Shown piece by piece: positions 1 to 12,471 of a stretch of DNA of 64,000 bases. Numbering within the stretch: position 1 is the first letter of the stretch; each line of letters begins with the position of its first letter. Position numbers and translations under genes: made by a program. The stretch is from Sorex araneus (Eukaryota; Chordata; Mammalia; Eulipotyphla; Soricidae), in the NCBI RefSeq assembly GCF_027595985.1, contig NC_073302.1, forward strand, positions 280,829,116 to 280,893,115, read 5' to 3'. Below the pieces are notes generated by a model, which was given only the letters and a program-made list of their open reading frames with translations, was not told where the DNA came from and searched no databases.

Positions 1-3000
1 AAATAGGACACATCTCCTAGAATAAACGTTTAAAAAATATTTCTAAGAGACCTTCCTTAAGAAATATTCATTTTGGCAGAAAATGGCTGTAATAGCCAAA
101 CTAATATGAAGAAACATGGTTAACATTCCACCTCTCCTAATTCTTATCATTTCAAATAGGTATATTTCATATTAAAGAAAGATGTAATTTTCAAATTTTG
201 CATGTGCATTATTCTGGAATTAGAAGAGAAGGTATGCAAATTTCCATGAGACTATGACTTCCTGGTAAGAAAAGACAAGGCACAGACCTTTGGCATTTCC
301 TGATTGCTTTAATGTATTGGATAATTTTCATTTTAGCATTATTCATACTGTCATCCTTTTTTCCAAGTTCTCCATTGGAGTTTTCAGTTTATCATCAGCC
401 AAAACCAAAATTCACAGTTTAGCATTCTCTAGTTGAATGCTTATTGTGGTACACAAGATAGTAGTGCTTTGTATTGGAATTTTTCCTGAAACTGAAAAAT
501 AATGATTCTACAAGAAGATGAACAGTGGAGAAAGATATGCTATGTGAATTAAAGATAGATTTCTAGAAGGATAGATAAGCAGATGTATAGATAGATAAAT
601 GAAAGATATGGGTTTTACATAGATTAAAAAAACTCAGAAGACTTTCTAAAACATATTTAACTAATGAACTAGACATGTAGTGATCTAGTCAAGATCAAGT
701 TATTCTTCTTGATCTTATGCTGTAAAACAAACTGATTTCTACAACAAACTACCTAAGTTTCATAACTCCTAATATTTATATTCTAGAAAAATTTTATTTC
801 TTCCAATTATCACAAAATAGTAAAAAATTGCACAATAATTCTTATGGCAGAGTTATCTTATTGTTGAAAAGTAATTTGTAAAGATCAAAACTTAAATATA
901 CACTATGACAGGTAAAATGAGAAGCCAAAGAAATATGTGATAAAATTACTGAAATTTAACAGTAATGTTACAGTGGAGGTCTGGTTTCAGTACTGTGGTC
1001 AATCAAGTGACAGAAAAGTTGATTAGCAAACACGAATTTTTAAGCAACTAGCGAGTAGTTTGTAAAATAATGCAGTCACATCTTTAGAGAGCCACCTTGC
1101 TTATAGTTAAGAAGATACTGCCTATTTAGGAAAAGAATAGAGAAATTATTTTTTAAACAAATCTAAAGCCAATTGATGGGTACCAGGATGGTTGACATAT
1201 ATATATATATTTTTTTTTCCAGACAGGTTTTCTGACTCATGTTTCTATGTATCTATTCTATAAATTAAAAGAAAGTCTAACATGCGAGTGATTCTGAATA
1301 TATGCTTTGGACAGTCTTTATAAAAAAAATAGACCAGGAAAAACAGAACCACCTTTATATTCTCAAGAGGATAACTCCAGAAGAGTGTGTATGTTTTAGA
1401 CACAAGCTTTAAACTCCTTCTGTGCTGGGTTTCAATAAGATAGTTAAATACCAAAATATAGCGTGTAAGGATAAAGACTGGAAGATTAAGTGCATATTTA
1501 ACATGTATGAGGTCTTGTGCTTGATACCTGGTGCCTCCTCCCTCCCACCCCCACTGGAACAAACATTTGCACATGGCAAACAGATTATGAAGAAAAATTA
1601 CATTTTCAGTGGTTAGGGATATGTTCGGCTCTTTCCACCTGTTGCAGAAGATTACAACACTCCGCAGAGACCGGGTTTGCACAAAGGTTCAGCTTCATTT
1701 TCTTTCCATAAAACCTTTCCAAAACTATAGAGCACAGTTGGTTACAGATTAAAATGGGTTATGGTGATTTAACTTAAAGTATAAAAGTAAATTTTATTTA
1801 AAATAAAAAGTCAGCAACTTTCAAAAACAAGGTTCTCTTTGCATGAACATTCAATTTTTTTCATATGCAGATATGTATTCTTCAGTTGATTGCAATGATT
1901 ATGTGTCTCTACTAGTGAAATTTTTGAGTAGTGAAAATATTAGGGGAAGTCTTCTCATTGATGGCTAATTTTTCTTAATTCTGTTAAATCCTCAGGTATT
2001 TCATAAGAATATACTCCTCTAACACCTTGATTTTCTCACACCAGTACATAAGAATCTTAAGTGCAATATAAAGTTGGAAATTGAGGGAGACGTGGGGAAG
2101 ACACAGTAAAAATTGGCTTATCAATTGTTCTTCAGGGGAACTCTGAATCACTCATAGTCTCCTCTCAAAAGAATCTGTATTACTTATCTTGTGTACAAAG
2201 TGAGTAAGCCAAAAATGTAACCACAATCAGCACAACAGAAAAGGTTTTAGACAATGAAGAAGGTACTTAACTTTGTCTTGTTTTATCTGTACTAGAAGAT
2301 GAAAGGAAAAAATAATGCATGTTCCTCTTACAGAAAATATGCACAAAACCCAAGGAATTTAAGGCAAGGAGAGAAAGAAGAAAATAAAGAGATATGCTAC
2401 ACACCATGCCCATTGTCAGTTCTAAGGGTAAAATATCATATTTAAATTGCATTAGAAATTAGGATTTCTAACTAGAGTTAATAGATTTTTATAACTAAGG
2501 GCATTGGGGATATTGTGATATATTCCTGAAATAGTGAGAAGATACTCTACCTGATAAGGAACAAAAGTACTCACAGTATGATAAAGAAGGAGTAGAGAAA
2601 AAAAGTAAAGATGTCCTTGGTTTTGCTTTGAGTCTAGCTGAAAGTACAATAACTTTTTATAAAATTATACCAAAAGAAATTCAGAGAATAATTTTCTGTT
2701 TTAAATCTACAAATATTTTAAATGACTTATGTACTTATATGAAACAAATTTTTAAAATTCTGTTTTCTCACAAATCATTTATGTAGGTTTGATGTGGTTT
2801 ACTACGAAAAGAAGTTAATTAAAAACTTCAGAATCAGTATGTAAACCACAGTTCTGTCAATAACTAGCTACATCATTTTAATATATTAAAACTCCCTTGG
2901 TCTCAATTTCCTTATAAGAAAAATAAGCGTGTTTAGAGAAAGGAACTTTTTAAGAAATTTTTAAAACAAACATTTTGCATTCAAAATATATCCCATTCCA

Positions 3001-3186
3001 CTTTTAATGGATGTCTAATGATGTTAGAAAAATTAAAACTGTAAGTAGAAAATTATGAAATGGATGTTCATAGACTTTTAAGATATAAATTAATTGTAAT
3101 ATCATTTAATATGTTAGAAACTGTACTTAATATGTAGAAATTCAAGTTAATCATTAAATATCTGTCATGTTTATATATGAATATTT
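1..3186. other. AT-rich intergenic DNA, no recognised repeat
   Basis: No gene, splice pattern or confident repeat is visible. The only simple repeat is a short TA run near 1198-1210 followed by a T run. Short open frames here have no family features and are broken by frequent stops. Ancient decayed repeats could be present below what can be seen by eye. Confidence 0.6.
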
Positions 3187-3343
3187 GGGCCAGAGAGATG
3201 GTACAGGACATGTGCCTTGAGGGCATCCTGGCTGGATTTCCAGCACCATCGATTGTTCCCACCAGGAGTGCAGAGCCAGGAGGAAAACCTAAACAATGCG
3301 GGGTGTACCCCCTCCTCCCTTCCAGCCAAAAACAACAACAAAA
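3187..3343 (+). mobile_element. Type A SINE, diverged
   Basis: tRNA-like head (GGGCCAGAGAGATGG), a decayed B-box region near 3235-3245, then the type A body (CCAGGAGTGCAGAGCCAGGA) and an AACAACAACAAAA tail. It is well diverged from the young copies, so it is an older insertion. Confidence 0.85.
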
Positions 3344-3367
3344 GTACAATATAAGAATATTGTCTTT

Positions 3368-3541
3368 GGGGCTGGAGCCATAGTACATAATACAGTGGGT
3401 AGGGCATTTGCCTGACATGCAATTGACTGGGGTTTGATTTTGTATGGCTCCCTGAGCACCACCAGGAGTAATTTCTGAGTGCAGAGCCAGGAGTAACCCT
3501 AAGCATCATGGGGTTCGACCCAAAAAGAAAAACCAAAAAGA
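3368..3541 (+). mobile_element. Type A SINE
   Basis: Begins GGGCTGGAGCCATAG and carries the type A body (CACCACCAGGAGTAATTTCT, then GCAGAGCCAGGAGTAACCCT), ending CCCAAAAAGAAAAACC. It lies 24 bp after another type A copy in the same orientation. A GA-rich stretch (about 3553-3600) follows the tail. Confidence 0.9.
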
Positions 3542-3600
3542 ATGGCTCACCTTTCAGAGACAGAGAAAGAGCGACAGAGACAGAAAGAGACAAGAAAAGC

Positions 3601-3780
3601 TCCTACCATAAAGGCAGGCTGGGGGTTTAAGGGTGGGGGTGATGGAAGGGAACCTGGGGACACTGGTGGAGGGGAAATATTGTACAACACCTAAGAATTA
3701 TTAAGGAAGCCATCAAATGTGTGATGTTTGAGAGTGGGTAAGTTACCAAGTTGATAAGTATAGCAATCTATTAAAAATGT
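3601..3780 (+). mobile_element. Probable old L1 3' UTR fragment
   Basis: The segment GGAACCTGGGGACACTGGTG near 3650 matches the 3' UTR motif of clearer L1 copies here (near 15140 and 32790). The rest is too decayed to align by eye. Confidence 0.45.
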
Positions 3781-4338
3781 TTAGTTTCGTTTCCATTGCC
3801 AACATATGGATAGATAACAAATTTCTTAATGCAAGCATGCATATGCATTGGTCATATAATTTTTAAAATTGGGCACTGAATTTACTAAGAAAGACATTAA
3901 GAGATGTTATTTGGGAAACTTGGTGAAGGATTACTATCTAATGCTTCAAATACTTACTGCATTAAGTTAAATTTTGCCCAGTACTTCTGCATTTTGATTC
4001 TATCACCTCCACCAAGAACCAAATGAACATAAAAACAACTAAAATCAAGAATGGGATGCATGTTTTCTTTGTAAGTAACCAATTGTGTGTAATATATGGA
4101 CGAATCATCACAGATAAGGTATGTTTAACTCTTTACTCAATATTTGTTTTGTGTGAAAATCCTAATAGGCATACTATAGACTTCAGTATTTATTTACATA
4201 TTATTCCTGATATGTATTATCTTCATGACTGTTTTCTTCAAATATGCTTAATTTTTAAAGTTTCATGAAATATATGCTTTAATTTCTCCGAACTAATTCA
4301 TTTTGAACTCATTTTAAATTGCTCCTTTTTTTTTCCAG
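3781..4338. other. AT-rich intergenic DNA
   Basis: Nothing recognisable on either strand; frequent stops in all frames. Confidence 0.5.
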
Positions 4339-4505
4339 TTTGCTTTGTTTTTAAGTCACACATGCCAAGACTCAGAGGTTACTCCTGTCTCTGCGTTCAG
4401 CTATCACCCTGGCAGATTTGAGGTACTATACAAGGTGTTGGGTATTGAACCTGGGTCGGCTGCTTGCAAAAAACATGTGCTCTATCTACATGCTATTTGA
4501 ACCAT
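4339..4505 (-). mobile_element. Type A SINE, diverged
   Basis: On the plus strand it reads T-rich tail, GTTACTCCTG body, then GAACCTGGGTCGGCTGCTTG, the reverse complement of the B-box region. The head end is decayed. Confidence 0.8.
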
Positions 4506-6669
4506 TTTGATTTCAACATTTTGAAGCTGTCCACTAAGAATTTTATGTTTTTTACTTTCTGACCCCCATGCTGGTAAATGACTAGGAAAAGCATTTGGTT
4601 TGCAACTATATAATTAAATATATTTGACATCTCTATCTTATTGTCAATGCTACAGATTTGCCGATTTTCTTTATACCAATATCTCAGACTGCAGGTTAAA
4701 TCAACACATTGGTCTCCATATTTGCTAAAATATAATTTAAAAAATTATGCAGTTAACCTTATCTAATTCCAAGATTGGTTAAAATATAATCATTAATACA
4801 GTTTCTTTTTGAATTTGCAAATTTTGTGTGTGATTTTATACACAAAATTGAGCTTATACAAATCAATAGAACTTGAATCTTTAACTGAATTTGCCTTACA
4901 TGCCAGTTATCAATCTTTACACTAATTTAAGTAATTTCAATAAATTTTAAATTGCTAATCCTTTTTATACTTTAATTCTACAGCAATTGTAAAAGGTTTT
5001 CCTAGAATAAGAAATAGTATGAAATTTAAAGTTGCTGGACACTTTTAGAGTTTTTTAGAGTTGTGTGTATGTATTTAAAAATTCTTCTTTTCTCCTCTTT
5101 AAATTGTCACACAGTTCACTTTGCCTATTGGTCATAATTTACATAAGTAAAACCACAATTGTTGCTTCTTGTGATAAAGATATGAATCTGTTATAATGTA
5201 AAACACATATAAAATTACTTTGACCTACATATAAATTAATTTGCTATACATGCCCTTGAGGAATAGTTTTCTGTCATTAGTCAAAAATTTAAATAGCAAA
5301 AAGTGCTTTCCCTCTTATATATATATTTTTTTCTGCTAGAACATCAACAACTTTTCAAACTCATTTTTGTATTATCAGCATGAAACATGATCTAAGCCAA
5401 AACAGTAAGAAAATAAGGATGGATTTTTACTAAAATGATAGAGATAATGATTAAGTTATGTTTACTATATATAGGATTTTAAAAATTAGATAATATTTTG
5501 CATGACAACTTTACCATACCTACAAGATTATAATGATTATACTATGTACATCAAATAGCTGAAAATATTTAAAGAATTAGCTAAGTTATTGTGTGGAGAA
5601 AACTTGACATGCGAAAATCCCAATGCTACGAAACGATTATTCTTTACTTGATAAAAAACTAAAATCTTTACATGAATTATTTTATTTACTCCCTAATATA
5701 ATCTTTGCCAATTTAAAAGAAGGACCTGAATATGTGTCTAGTCTAGTATGACATATGATCATTAAGAACCAAAGAATGATCATATTTATACTATAATCAT
5801 GTTACACCAAATTTTATAAGGACTGTATTTCATCATGCTTAATGCAGCTGAAACATTAAAGACTTAGACTCAAAATTGTTAGATTCCTTGTAATAGAAAT
5901 CAGTTATTTCTGACAAGCTCATATATTTATTCAATTTCCACCTCTCATTAAGTGTAGATCCAAAAGAAGCGAAAGTGGGCACAATTTACTTTGGGAAATA
6001 AAAATTCATAAAATACAAGGCTGTTGGGCATAGATTTTTCAGATAAAGTAAAAGCATATGATCAAATAAGCTTGCCCCAATTGCTACCTAGTATAAAATA
6101 ATTGAAAAATGAAATTAAACAATTACTTCTTTCTTCAAAATAAAACTGCATGCCTAGTTGTAGAAGGATAAGTAACATATTGGCAAATCTTAATTCCCTC
6201 TACGTATCTCCAGATCTTCCTTAAGGGAGAGGAAACAGTGTGGGAGTTCTTACTAGTATTAATTTTTAAATGAAGCAGGAAAAAAACACTTCCTGAGAAA
6301 TATTACACTAAAATGTTTGATTCTTATCCATCAATCTGTATGTTTCTCGAAGATTATTTCTCTAAGGATCTCTTACTGAGAGAAGTGCTGACATATAAAG
6401 CTTCTCTAAAATATGAAATGGAGAAATTAACTGTCAATTCTCAATGCACTGATAAACTTACAATTACTTGTTTAGTAAATGTTATTTTTAAGTGTTATCA
6501 GGTAAAGGAGAGAACATGGAAGATGGTTTTGATTTAAACGGGTTTCTTGATGTGGAACCCTATTTGCTGCTAGTTGAGCCTTCTGTGCTACTGTTTTTGT
6601 TTGTTGAGCGTAATTGGCTTCTGTATTATTTTCCCTTCTAACTTGGTATGTGCCTAATGGAATTTCAGC
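4506..6669. other. AT-rich intergenic DNA
   Basis: About 2.1 kb with no identifiable gene or confident repeat. A 74-codon frame at 6313-6537 has no recognisable domain and sits in sequence of the same composition as its surroundings, so I do not call it a gene. Confidence 0.55.
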
Positions 6670-6784
6670 TTTGAGGGTGTGGGTGTGCCTGCCTTGAGGA
6701 AACCATATAGGTTTCCAAGAATTGACCTGGGTTGGCTGCGTGCAAAAGCAAGCATTTGAACTCCTGACCTATCTCTCCGTTCCC
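6670..6784 (-). mobile_element. Old SINE fragment
   Basis: Reverse complement of the tRNA-like head: GACCTGGGTTGGCTGCGTGC near 6725, then a decayed ATCTCTCCGTTCCC corresponding to the head start. The body is mostly unrecognisable. Confidence 0.7.
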
Positions 6785-7534
6785 ATCAAAGTTTGTGGCT
6801 CTGAATTTTGATCATAATCCCATTTTTCCTATGCTGTCTATTTGCTCAAAGTCTTAGTATTGCTGTGTTACAGAATTTACTATTTGCTGGATTATTTTGT
6901 TGTGTTATTATATCTTGTGTGGTGATATCATGTTCCTCCAACTCTAAGTATTCTATAAATTGAAATGTAGGGCATACTTCTTACTTACTACAAGTTTTTT
7001 GATTTAAAAGTTGTCATATATAGTGAATTTCATGTTTCACCTAGCAGGAAATAAGAAATGTCTGGTTGCAATATTGCTCATGGTTTTGAAAAGTTAAATT
7101 TTTTGGTGGACTTTTCTGCTAAAATTTTATTCCTGAGCAATAAATCCACCCCATTTCAACCATTACCAAGAGAAAAGCTCTAGGTAAACTTCGGCATTCT
7201 ATGAAGAGTGATTTTCTCATTATTGATTTTTAGCACCCATTCATGATGTTTTTCAAAGTCAATTACTCATTTTACAAAGTATTAATTTTGAAAATTTGTT
7301 TATTTTTCTGTACTTATTAGCTAGCAGTTTATAAAATAAGAATTAAACTAATACAAACTATGATTTAAAGTCATAAGCATAAAACTAATCTAAGTAAACA
7401 ACTACAAACTCATATATGATAATAAATTTAATTGTATGTCTAAGACAAAAAAACAATTATTTAACATTGTTAACAATTTACTCAATTTCATTCTTAAACT
7501 TGCTAAGTTTAGTGCACTCTATTTATTTATTTAT
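6785..7534. other. AT-rich intergenic DNA
   Basis: No repeat or gene recognised. Confidence 0.5.
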
Positions 7535-7632
7535 TTGGGTTGGTTTTGAACAATGCTCACTCTTGGTACTGTGCTCATGTGATGCTCAGTGCTTACTCCT
7601 GTTTCTGTACTCAAATATCACTCTGTTTTTTT
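7535..7632 (-). mobile_element. Truncated type A SINE
   Basis: Only the 3' half is present (GGGTTGGTTTTGAACAATGC, then GTTTCTGTACTCA). It stops where the tail of an L1 begins, so the L1 insertion or a deletion probably removed the head. Confidence 0.6.
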
Positions 7633-7649
7633 AGGCAACATTTTATTTT

Positions 7650-8123
7650 TTTATTTAATTTATTTATTTTTAAAGTTTTTATTAGTGAATCACCGTGAGG
7701 TACAGTTATAGACTTACAGACTTGCATGCTTATGTTTCAGTCATACAGTGGTCAAGTACCAATCCCTCCACCAGTGCCCATTCTCCACCACCAATGATCC
7801 TAGCATCCCTCCCACCACCCCCGCCCTGTCCCTTCCACCCCAACCTGCCTCTGTGGCAGGCATTCCCTTTTGCTCTCTCCTTTTGGGCGTTGTGGTTTGC
7901 AATAGAGGTATTAAGTGGTCGGGATGGGAGATCCAGGCTGAAAGTAGACCATAGACCGACAAATATTACTCTTGACGGGGTTCAAAGGATCATATGCAGT
8001 GTCACTGATAAACCTGGTTTAGCCATGTGCAATATAAGTGCCCTACTCAGTGTCCTACTAGCTATGCTATCTCTGGTCCCTTGTGCACATTCTATGTATG
8101 ATAGGTTTAGTAGGTTTCTATGA
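7650..8123 (-). mobile_element. L1 3' UTR, 5'-truncated
   Basis: Read on the minus strand, it ends with the L1 3' motif seen elsewhere in the window: AATGGGCACTGGTGGAGGGA, then a tract ending AAAACTTTAAAAATAAATAA. The T-rich run at 7640-7685 is the reverse complement of the tail. A 142-codon plus-strand frame across this region is the antisense of the UTR and is not a gene. Confidence 0.8.
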
Positions 8124-8705
8124 GTAATCACAATTAAATGCAACTGACTTCATATTCCTCACACAAATACCCATCTTTTTATTCATAAGCCAGGCAAATT
8201 AAGTATTGAGACAGGATAAGGATATGTTTCTAAACAATCTAGGTGACATCATTTTAAAGGATTAATCTTACATTTCTATATAGCTTCAAGTAATTGTCTT
8301 TTAATCCTACTGTGATTAATAGTATCTGTTGAACAAATTATGTTTTGGAAAGCATCTGCTGAAAAGAATTAGGAAGGAATAAATCGCTTTCTGAAAACTA
8401 CTTTTTTTTAATCAAAATCATTTTGACAGATTCAGGGTACCTTCAGATTAAATTCACCTAAAAAGCAGGATACAACATCTATATCAGCCATAATGTAAAC
8501 AAATAATCAGCAGTAAAGTCGGGAAGAATTACAGGAAAATATAATTTTTGTACACAATTTTATTGCATCAAATGCTGCAAAACTTGCCAACATTAGAAGC
8601 TCTCGATATTTTCTGGATTGTTGCCCAAAAGGCTAGCAAGTCAGTAATAATAGTATTTTGTTGTCACAAACAATATCATTTTAACTCATTAAAGATAATA
8701 ACTGT
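8124..8705. other. AT-rich intergenic DNA
   Basis: No recognisable feature. Confidence 0.5.
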
Positions 8706-8892
8706 TGGTCAGAGAGATAGAACAGTGGGTAGAATGTCTGTCTTCTGTGCAGCCAACCTGATTTCAATCCCTGGCACCATATATGGTTCTTGAAGCCCCT
8801 TTAAGAGTAATTCCTGAACAATAGCAATAAGAAAAAAGCCAGGATAAGTCCATGAGTACTGCTGGGTTTTGCCCCAAAAATCAAGACAACAA
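8706..8892 (+). mobile_element. Type A SINE, diverged
   Basis: GGTCAGAGAGATAGAACAGT head, B-box region TGATTTCAATCCC, body with GAGTAATTCCTGAACA and a CCCCAAAAATCAAG tail. Diverged copy. Confidence 0.85.
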
Positions 8893-8915
8893 AATTAGTA
8901 ATAATTGCAGTAAGT

Positions 8916-9123
8916 CACTGTAGCACTGTAGCACTGTAGTCCTGTTGCTCATTGATTTGCTCGAGCAGGACCAGTAATGTCTCCATTGTGAGACTTCTTG
9001 TTACTGTTTTTGGCTTATCCAATATGCCATAGGGAGCTTACCAGGCTCTGCCGTGCGGGTGGGATACTCTCGGTAGCTTGCTGGGCTCTTCAAGAGAGAT
9101 GGAGGAATCAAATCTGGGTTAGT
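8916..9123 (-). mobile_element. Type B (RTE-tailed) SINE, head truncated
   Basis: The plus strand starts with CACTGTAGCACTGTAGCACTG, the reverse complement of the microsatellite tail, then the antisense of the RTE-like segment (GATTTGCTCGAGCAGGACCA) and the type B body (GGTAGCTTGCTGGGCTC). It stops just inside the B-box, so the outer head is missing. Confidence 0.88.
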
Positions 9124-9224
9124 AAATCAAAACTGATAAAAAGTTGTTTTTACAAGTATTAAAACTTCTATCACAGCATAGGTAGGAACTAGTTACCTTG
9201 AAATAGACACAATAAACTAAGGAT

Positions 9225-10084
9225 GAACAAACTTAGAATAATATAAAGTTAGGGAGAGGAAAGAGGCAAGGGAGGAGTAAGGTTAGCTGAAGAAATCATA
9301 AAGAAACACTTTTCCAATCTGAAGGATATGGGACCACTTACCCAAGAGACCCAAACAGTGCCAATCAAAGTAAACCCAAGTAGAACAACACCAAAACACA
9401 TTGCAATTAAGATTTCAAGTAACAAACATAAAGACCAATATATTAACAGCAAGTAAAAAGCAAAATCACATTTCCAAGAGAAAAAAATAAATTTACAAAT
9501 TTCTCTAGTAAGAGTCTCTAGAAAAGAAAAGAATGGTATGAGGCATACAAAATATTGTATAAATAGAACTTCTAAACAAGAAAATTCTGTCAGCAATGCT
9601 ATCTCTTGAGTAGAATGAGAGATGCTATTCTCAAATAACCGGTAAAGATATATTTAGAGTCAACCAACTCTGGAAGGGCACCAATATACACATGTTAAAA
9701 GTCTAGTCTCAAATGGCTCAAGCAGCCAGCCACCTAAATACATGTATAATAGATCCCTTTATGTCAATAACTTCTCTAATTTTCAATGAATGAAACTTCT
9801 CTCAGAGTGGCTGGAGGACTAAGAAACAAAATCTAACCTACAATTGCATATAAGAGACACACTTCAATCATCATGACAATTACAGCCTTAGAGCAGAAAG
9901 CTGGAAAATGATTATACCTGCTAATGGTAGAATAGAAAGAAGGAAGAACCGTACTTGTATCTGATCAAAGAGCATTCAAGCTCTAAGGAAAGTAATAAGA
10001 CATAAGGATGGGCATTAAATATGGACTAAGGGATATATAGATGAGGAGACTTTAACTATCAAAAACATATGTTCACTGGTGTAC
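9225..10084 (+). mobile_element. Old L1/HAL1-like fragment, 5' part
   Basis: A-rich sense sequence resembling the end of ORF1 and start of ORF2 of old L1/HAL1 elements, for example AAGAGACACACTTCAATCAT near 9850. It resumes after the SINE at 10093. I assign it from general resemblance only; no intact frame survives. Confidence 0.5.
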
Positions 10085-10092
10085 GGCTAGCA

Positions 10093-10336
10093 CTGTAGCA
10101 CTCTCATCCTTTGTTCATCGATTTGTAGAGCAGGCACTAGTAATGTCTCCATTAAGACTGTTTTTTCTTGTTTTTGGCATATCAAACACACTACAGGTAG
10201 CTTGCCAGGCTCTGCCATGTGGGCAGGATACTCTCAGTAGCTTGCCGGGCTCTCTGAGAGGGACAGAGGAATCAAACCCGGGTCACCAGCGTGCAAGGCA
10301 AATGCCCTACCGCTGTGCTATTGCTCCAGTCCATGG
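10093..10336 (-). mobile_element. Type B SINE, full length
   Basis: Complete minus-strand copy: tail (CACTCTCATCC), RTE-like segment (GATTTGTAGAGCAGGCACTA), body (GGTAGCTTGCCAGGCTCTGC), B-box antisense (GAATCAAACCCGGGTCACCA) and head (GCTATTGCTCCAGTCC). The 8-bp TSD GGCTAGCA lies at 10085-10092 and 10337-10344. It interrupts an older L1-like fragment. Confidence 0.93.
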
Positions 10337-10344
10337 GGCTAGCA

Positions 10345-10967
10345 AATCTTAGAAATAAAGACTGCTAATAGACCTGAAGGGAAATAATCTCCAGTAACAC
10401 AATACTCATGAAGAAATTAACCAAACAGGAACAAGAGACCTAAATGAGCAATAGACATATTCAGGAAACACTGAACCCAAATACAGACTATGATCCAATA
10501 GACTTGGAGATCCCCCAGGATATATCACATGCTGGAACATGATTTGAAGATCCATAATTTTTTAATTGTGTCAATTATCTTTTCTGACCACAATGCAAAA
10601 ATAATTATAAAATGAAAGCAAGGGAAGGCTTTGAAATTCTGTAAAATAATAATTATGGTTGATAGTCAATAGAATACTATGGTACTGTAAGAAAAAATGA
10701 AACCATGTTCTTTTCTGAAATGTTAATGGAGTTAAGGGGTATCGTATTTAGTGAAATAAGTCGTAGGGAAACATAAATAGCAAATTATCTCACTCATCTG
10801 TGGACTATAGAGTGACAAAATAGGAGGAAAAACACTGACCAATCTTTGACATTAGAATTCAAAACCAGTACTAAATAGGATGATCAAACTAGCTGCAAAA
10901 CAGAGACAGTGCTGGAGGTTTGTGGCCACTTTAGTGGTGGTTAGCTATAGTCATTCTGTTCAGCTAC
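10345..10967 (+). mobile_element. Old L1/HAL1-like fragment, continuation
   Basis: Continuation of the L1-like sequence after the SINE: CACTGAACCCAAATACAGAC near 10470, then a stretch with AGTGAAATAAGTCGTAGGGA and CTCACTCATCTGTGGACTAT near 10760-10805, which resembles the L1 3' region. Internal deletions are likely because 5' and 3' L1-like motifs lie close together. Confidence 0.45.
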
Positions 10968-10970
10968 ATG

Positions 10971-11109
10971 ATTTTGGGGGATTTGTGCTTAGGGCTTACT
11001 ACTGACTCTGCACTGAGGGAAAACTCCTGGTGGGCTGGGGAACATAGGGAGTTTCTGGGATAGAACCCTGATCGGCTGCAAGCAAGGCAAGAGCCAGGGA
11101 CCAGCCCCA
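10971..11109 (-). mobile_element. Type A SINE, diverged
   Basis: Minus-strand copy with body (GGCTTACTACTGACTCTGCA) and head antisense (GAACCCTGATCGGCTGCAAG). The tail end is missing. Confidence 0.75.
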
Positions 11110-11157
11110 GGTGAACAGGTCTGAGAAATGCAGGGAAGATTAAGAAAATAAGATACT

Positions 11158-11210
11158 GGCCAGAGCTATAGTTTATGGGTAGAGCATTTGCCTTGAACGT
11201 GGTCAACCTG
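11158..11210 (+). mobile_element. Type A SINE, 5' half, split by an LTR
   Basis: GGCCAGAGCTATAG through GGTCAACCTG is the first half of a SINE head. The other half begins at 12341. The break falls just 5' of the B-box. The last six bases, AACCTG (11205-11210), are one copy of the LTR target-site duplication. Confidence 0.9.
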
Positions 11211-12340
11211 TGTAGGATAACATGTGGTTTATCCTTTCAGCCTTGCTGCAGGGAACTTAGTTTACCTTAAAGCAATAGCCTTTCTGTATGGACACAGGAA
11301 GACAGTTAATAATATGCTTTGTAACTTGGGAGCTGATTGACTCCAATAATATTTACTCCCAGACATCTGTTTTCTCCACTCAGTTGCCCTTAGTTCCTAG
11401 CACCACAAAAGCAGGGTCCCGAAGAGGGACAGAATCGACCCAGGGCAATCTGTGAGCTACCCTGACATCAAAATGGGCCAGGCCAAAGTGCCATAATACT
11501 CAACTATAAGTTGAGAGCATGGTCATAGACAAATGCTGTCATGATCCAAAAGTAACAACGAGACTAGGACCCTGCTGGGGTTAGGAAGACTATCCTGGCC
11601 TGAGGATTGTAGTCTGGAATATATAGTGAATGTCCTCAGGAAGAACCAAATTTTAAGTCTGATATATCTCTTACTGTGCTCATACAGAATGACATTGCTA
11701 GAAATATTAGAAGTAAATTTACTATAACTATTTAAGCAGATTACTAGCTCACACCCTAACACACCCATTTGGACCCCACCCTTGAGCAGATCTCCTTAGA
11801 TGCGATTTCCTTAGCTGAGATTTTATTAATCTCCTCGAGAAATGGTCTTACCCTTCTTTGTTGATTTGTTAATGTTCAACCCACCTTTGTGTCACTACCC
11901 TATGTAATTAGCGATATAAACTGAGGCTGAAGAAGAAGACGGGGGCACTGAGGGAGACAGAAGACAGAAGAGACATAAGAAGAAGTCGACATAAGAGAAG
12001 ACACAGAAGACACACGGGAAGACACAGAAGTGAAGGAGACAGCACAGACAGAAGAATACACAGAAGCAGAGACATAGAGAGGTTGGAAGAGACCAGAGGA
12101 GAGACTACAGAGACAGAGACAGATACAGAGAGACAGACAGAAAAGAGCACAGCAGCACATAGAGAAGCAGTGAACAAGGAGGAGCGGTCCGGATCCGGTT
12201 CATACATAGTGGCTTGAGAACACCCAACTGGAGCTGCGCTTGCGAGAGAGAGCTGCCGGAGTGCCTGAGGACAACAAACAACACCACACATCATCGCGTC
12301 TCCTCCTCCCACGCGTGAGGCACCCTTGTCATTTTTTACA
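11211..12340 (+). mobile_element. Solo LTR 1 of an endogenous retrovirus-like family
   Basis: An 1130-bp unit starting TGTAGGATAACA and ending TTTTTTACA, with a 6-bp duplication AACCTG/AACCCG (one mismatch) on either side. TG...CA ends and a 6-bp duplication are typical of class II (betaretrovirus-like) LTRs; that class assignment is inference. A possible TATA box (GATATAAACTG) lies at about 11913-11923, followed by a purine-rich region to about 12170. No primer-binding site or internal genes follow, which fits a solo LTR left by recombination. The 5' half matches the units at 25306 and 49028; the 3' half differs more. Minus-strand open frames here are chance frames in the purine-rich tract. 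Confidence 0.87.
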
Positions 12341-12471
12341 AACCCGGATTCGATACTCAGCATCCCAAATGGTCCCGTAGCAATGCCAGGAATAGTGCAA
12401 AGCCAGGAATAACCCCTGAGCATTGCCAGGGTTATGATCCAAAAAGCCAAAAAGAGAACAAAAGAAAAAAG
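12341..12471 (+). mobile_element. Type A SINE, 3' half, split by an LTR
   Basis: Resumes with AACCCGGATTCGATACTCAG (second TSD copy plus B-box) and runs through the type A body to CCAAAAAGCCAAAAAGAG. Together with 11158-11210 it makes one complete SINE interrupted by the LTR. Confidence 0.9.

Noticed and set aside
1245-1682. 145-codon minus-strand frame in unsorted DNA
   Set aside because: No recognisable domain, no splice or promoter context, composition as its surroundings.
7695-8123. 142-codon plus-strand frame rich in proline
   Set aside because: Antisense of an L1 3' UTR; no protein features.
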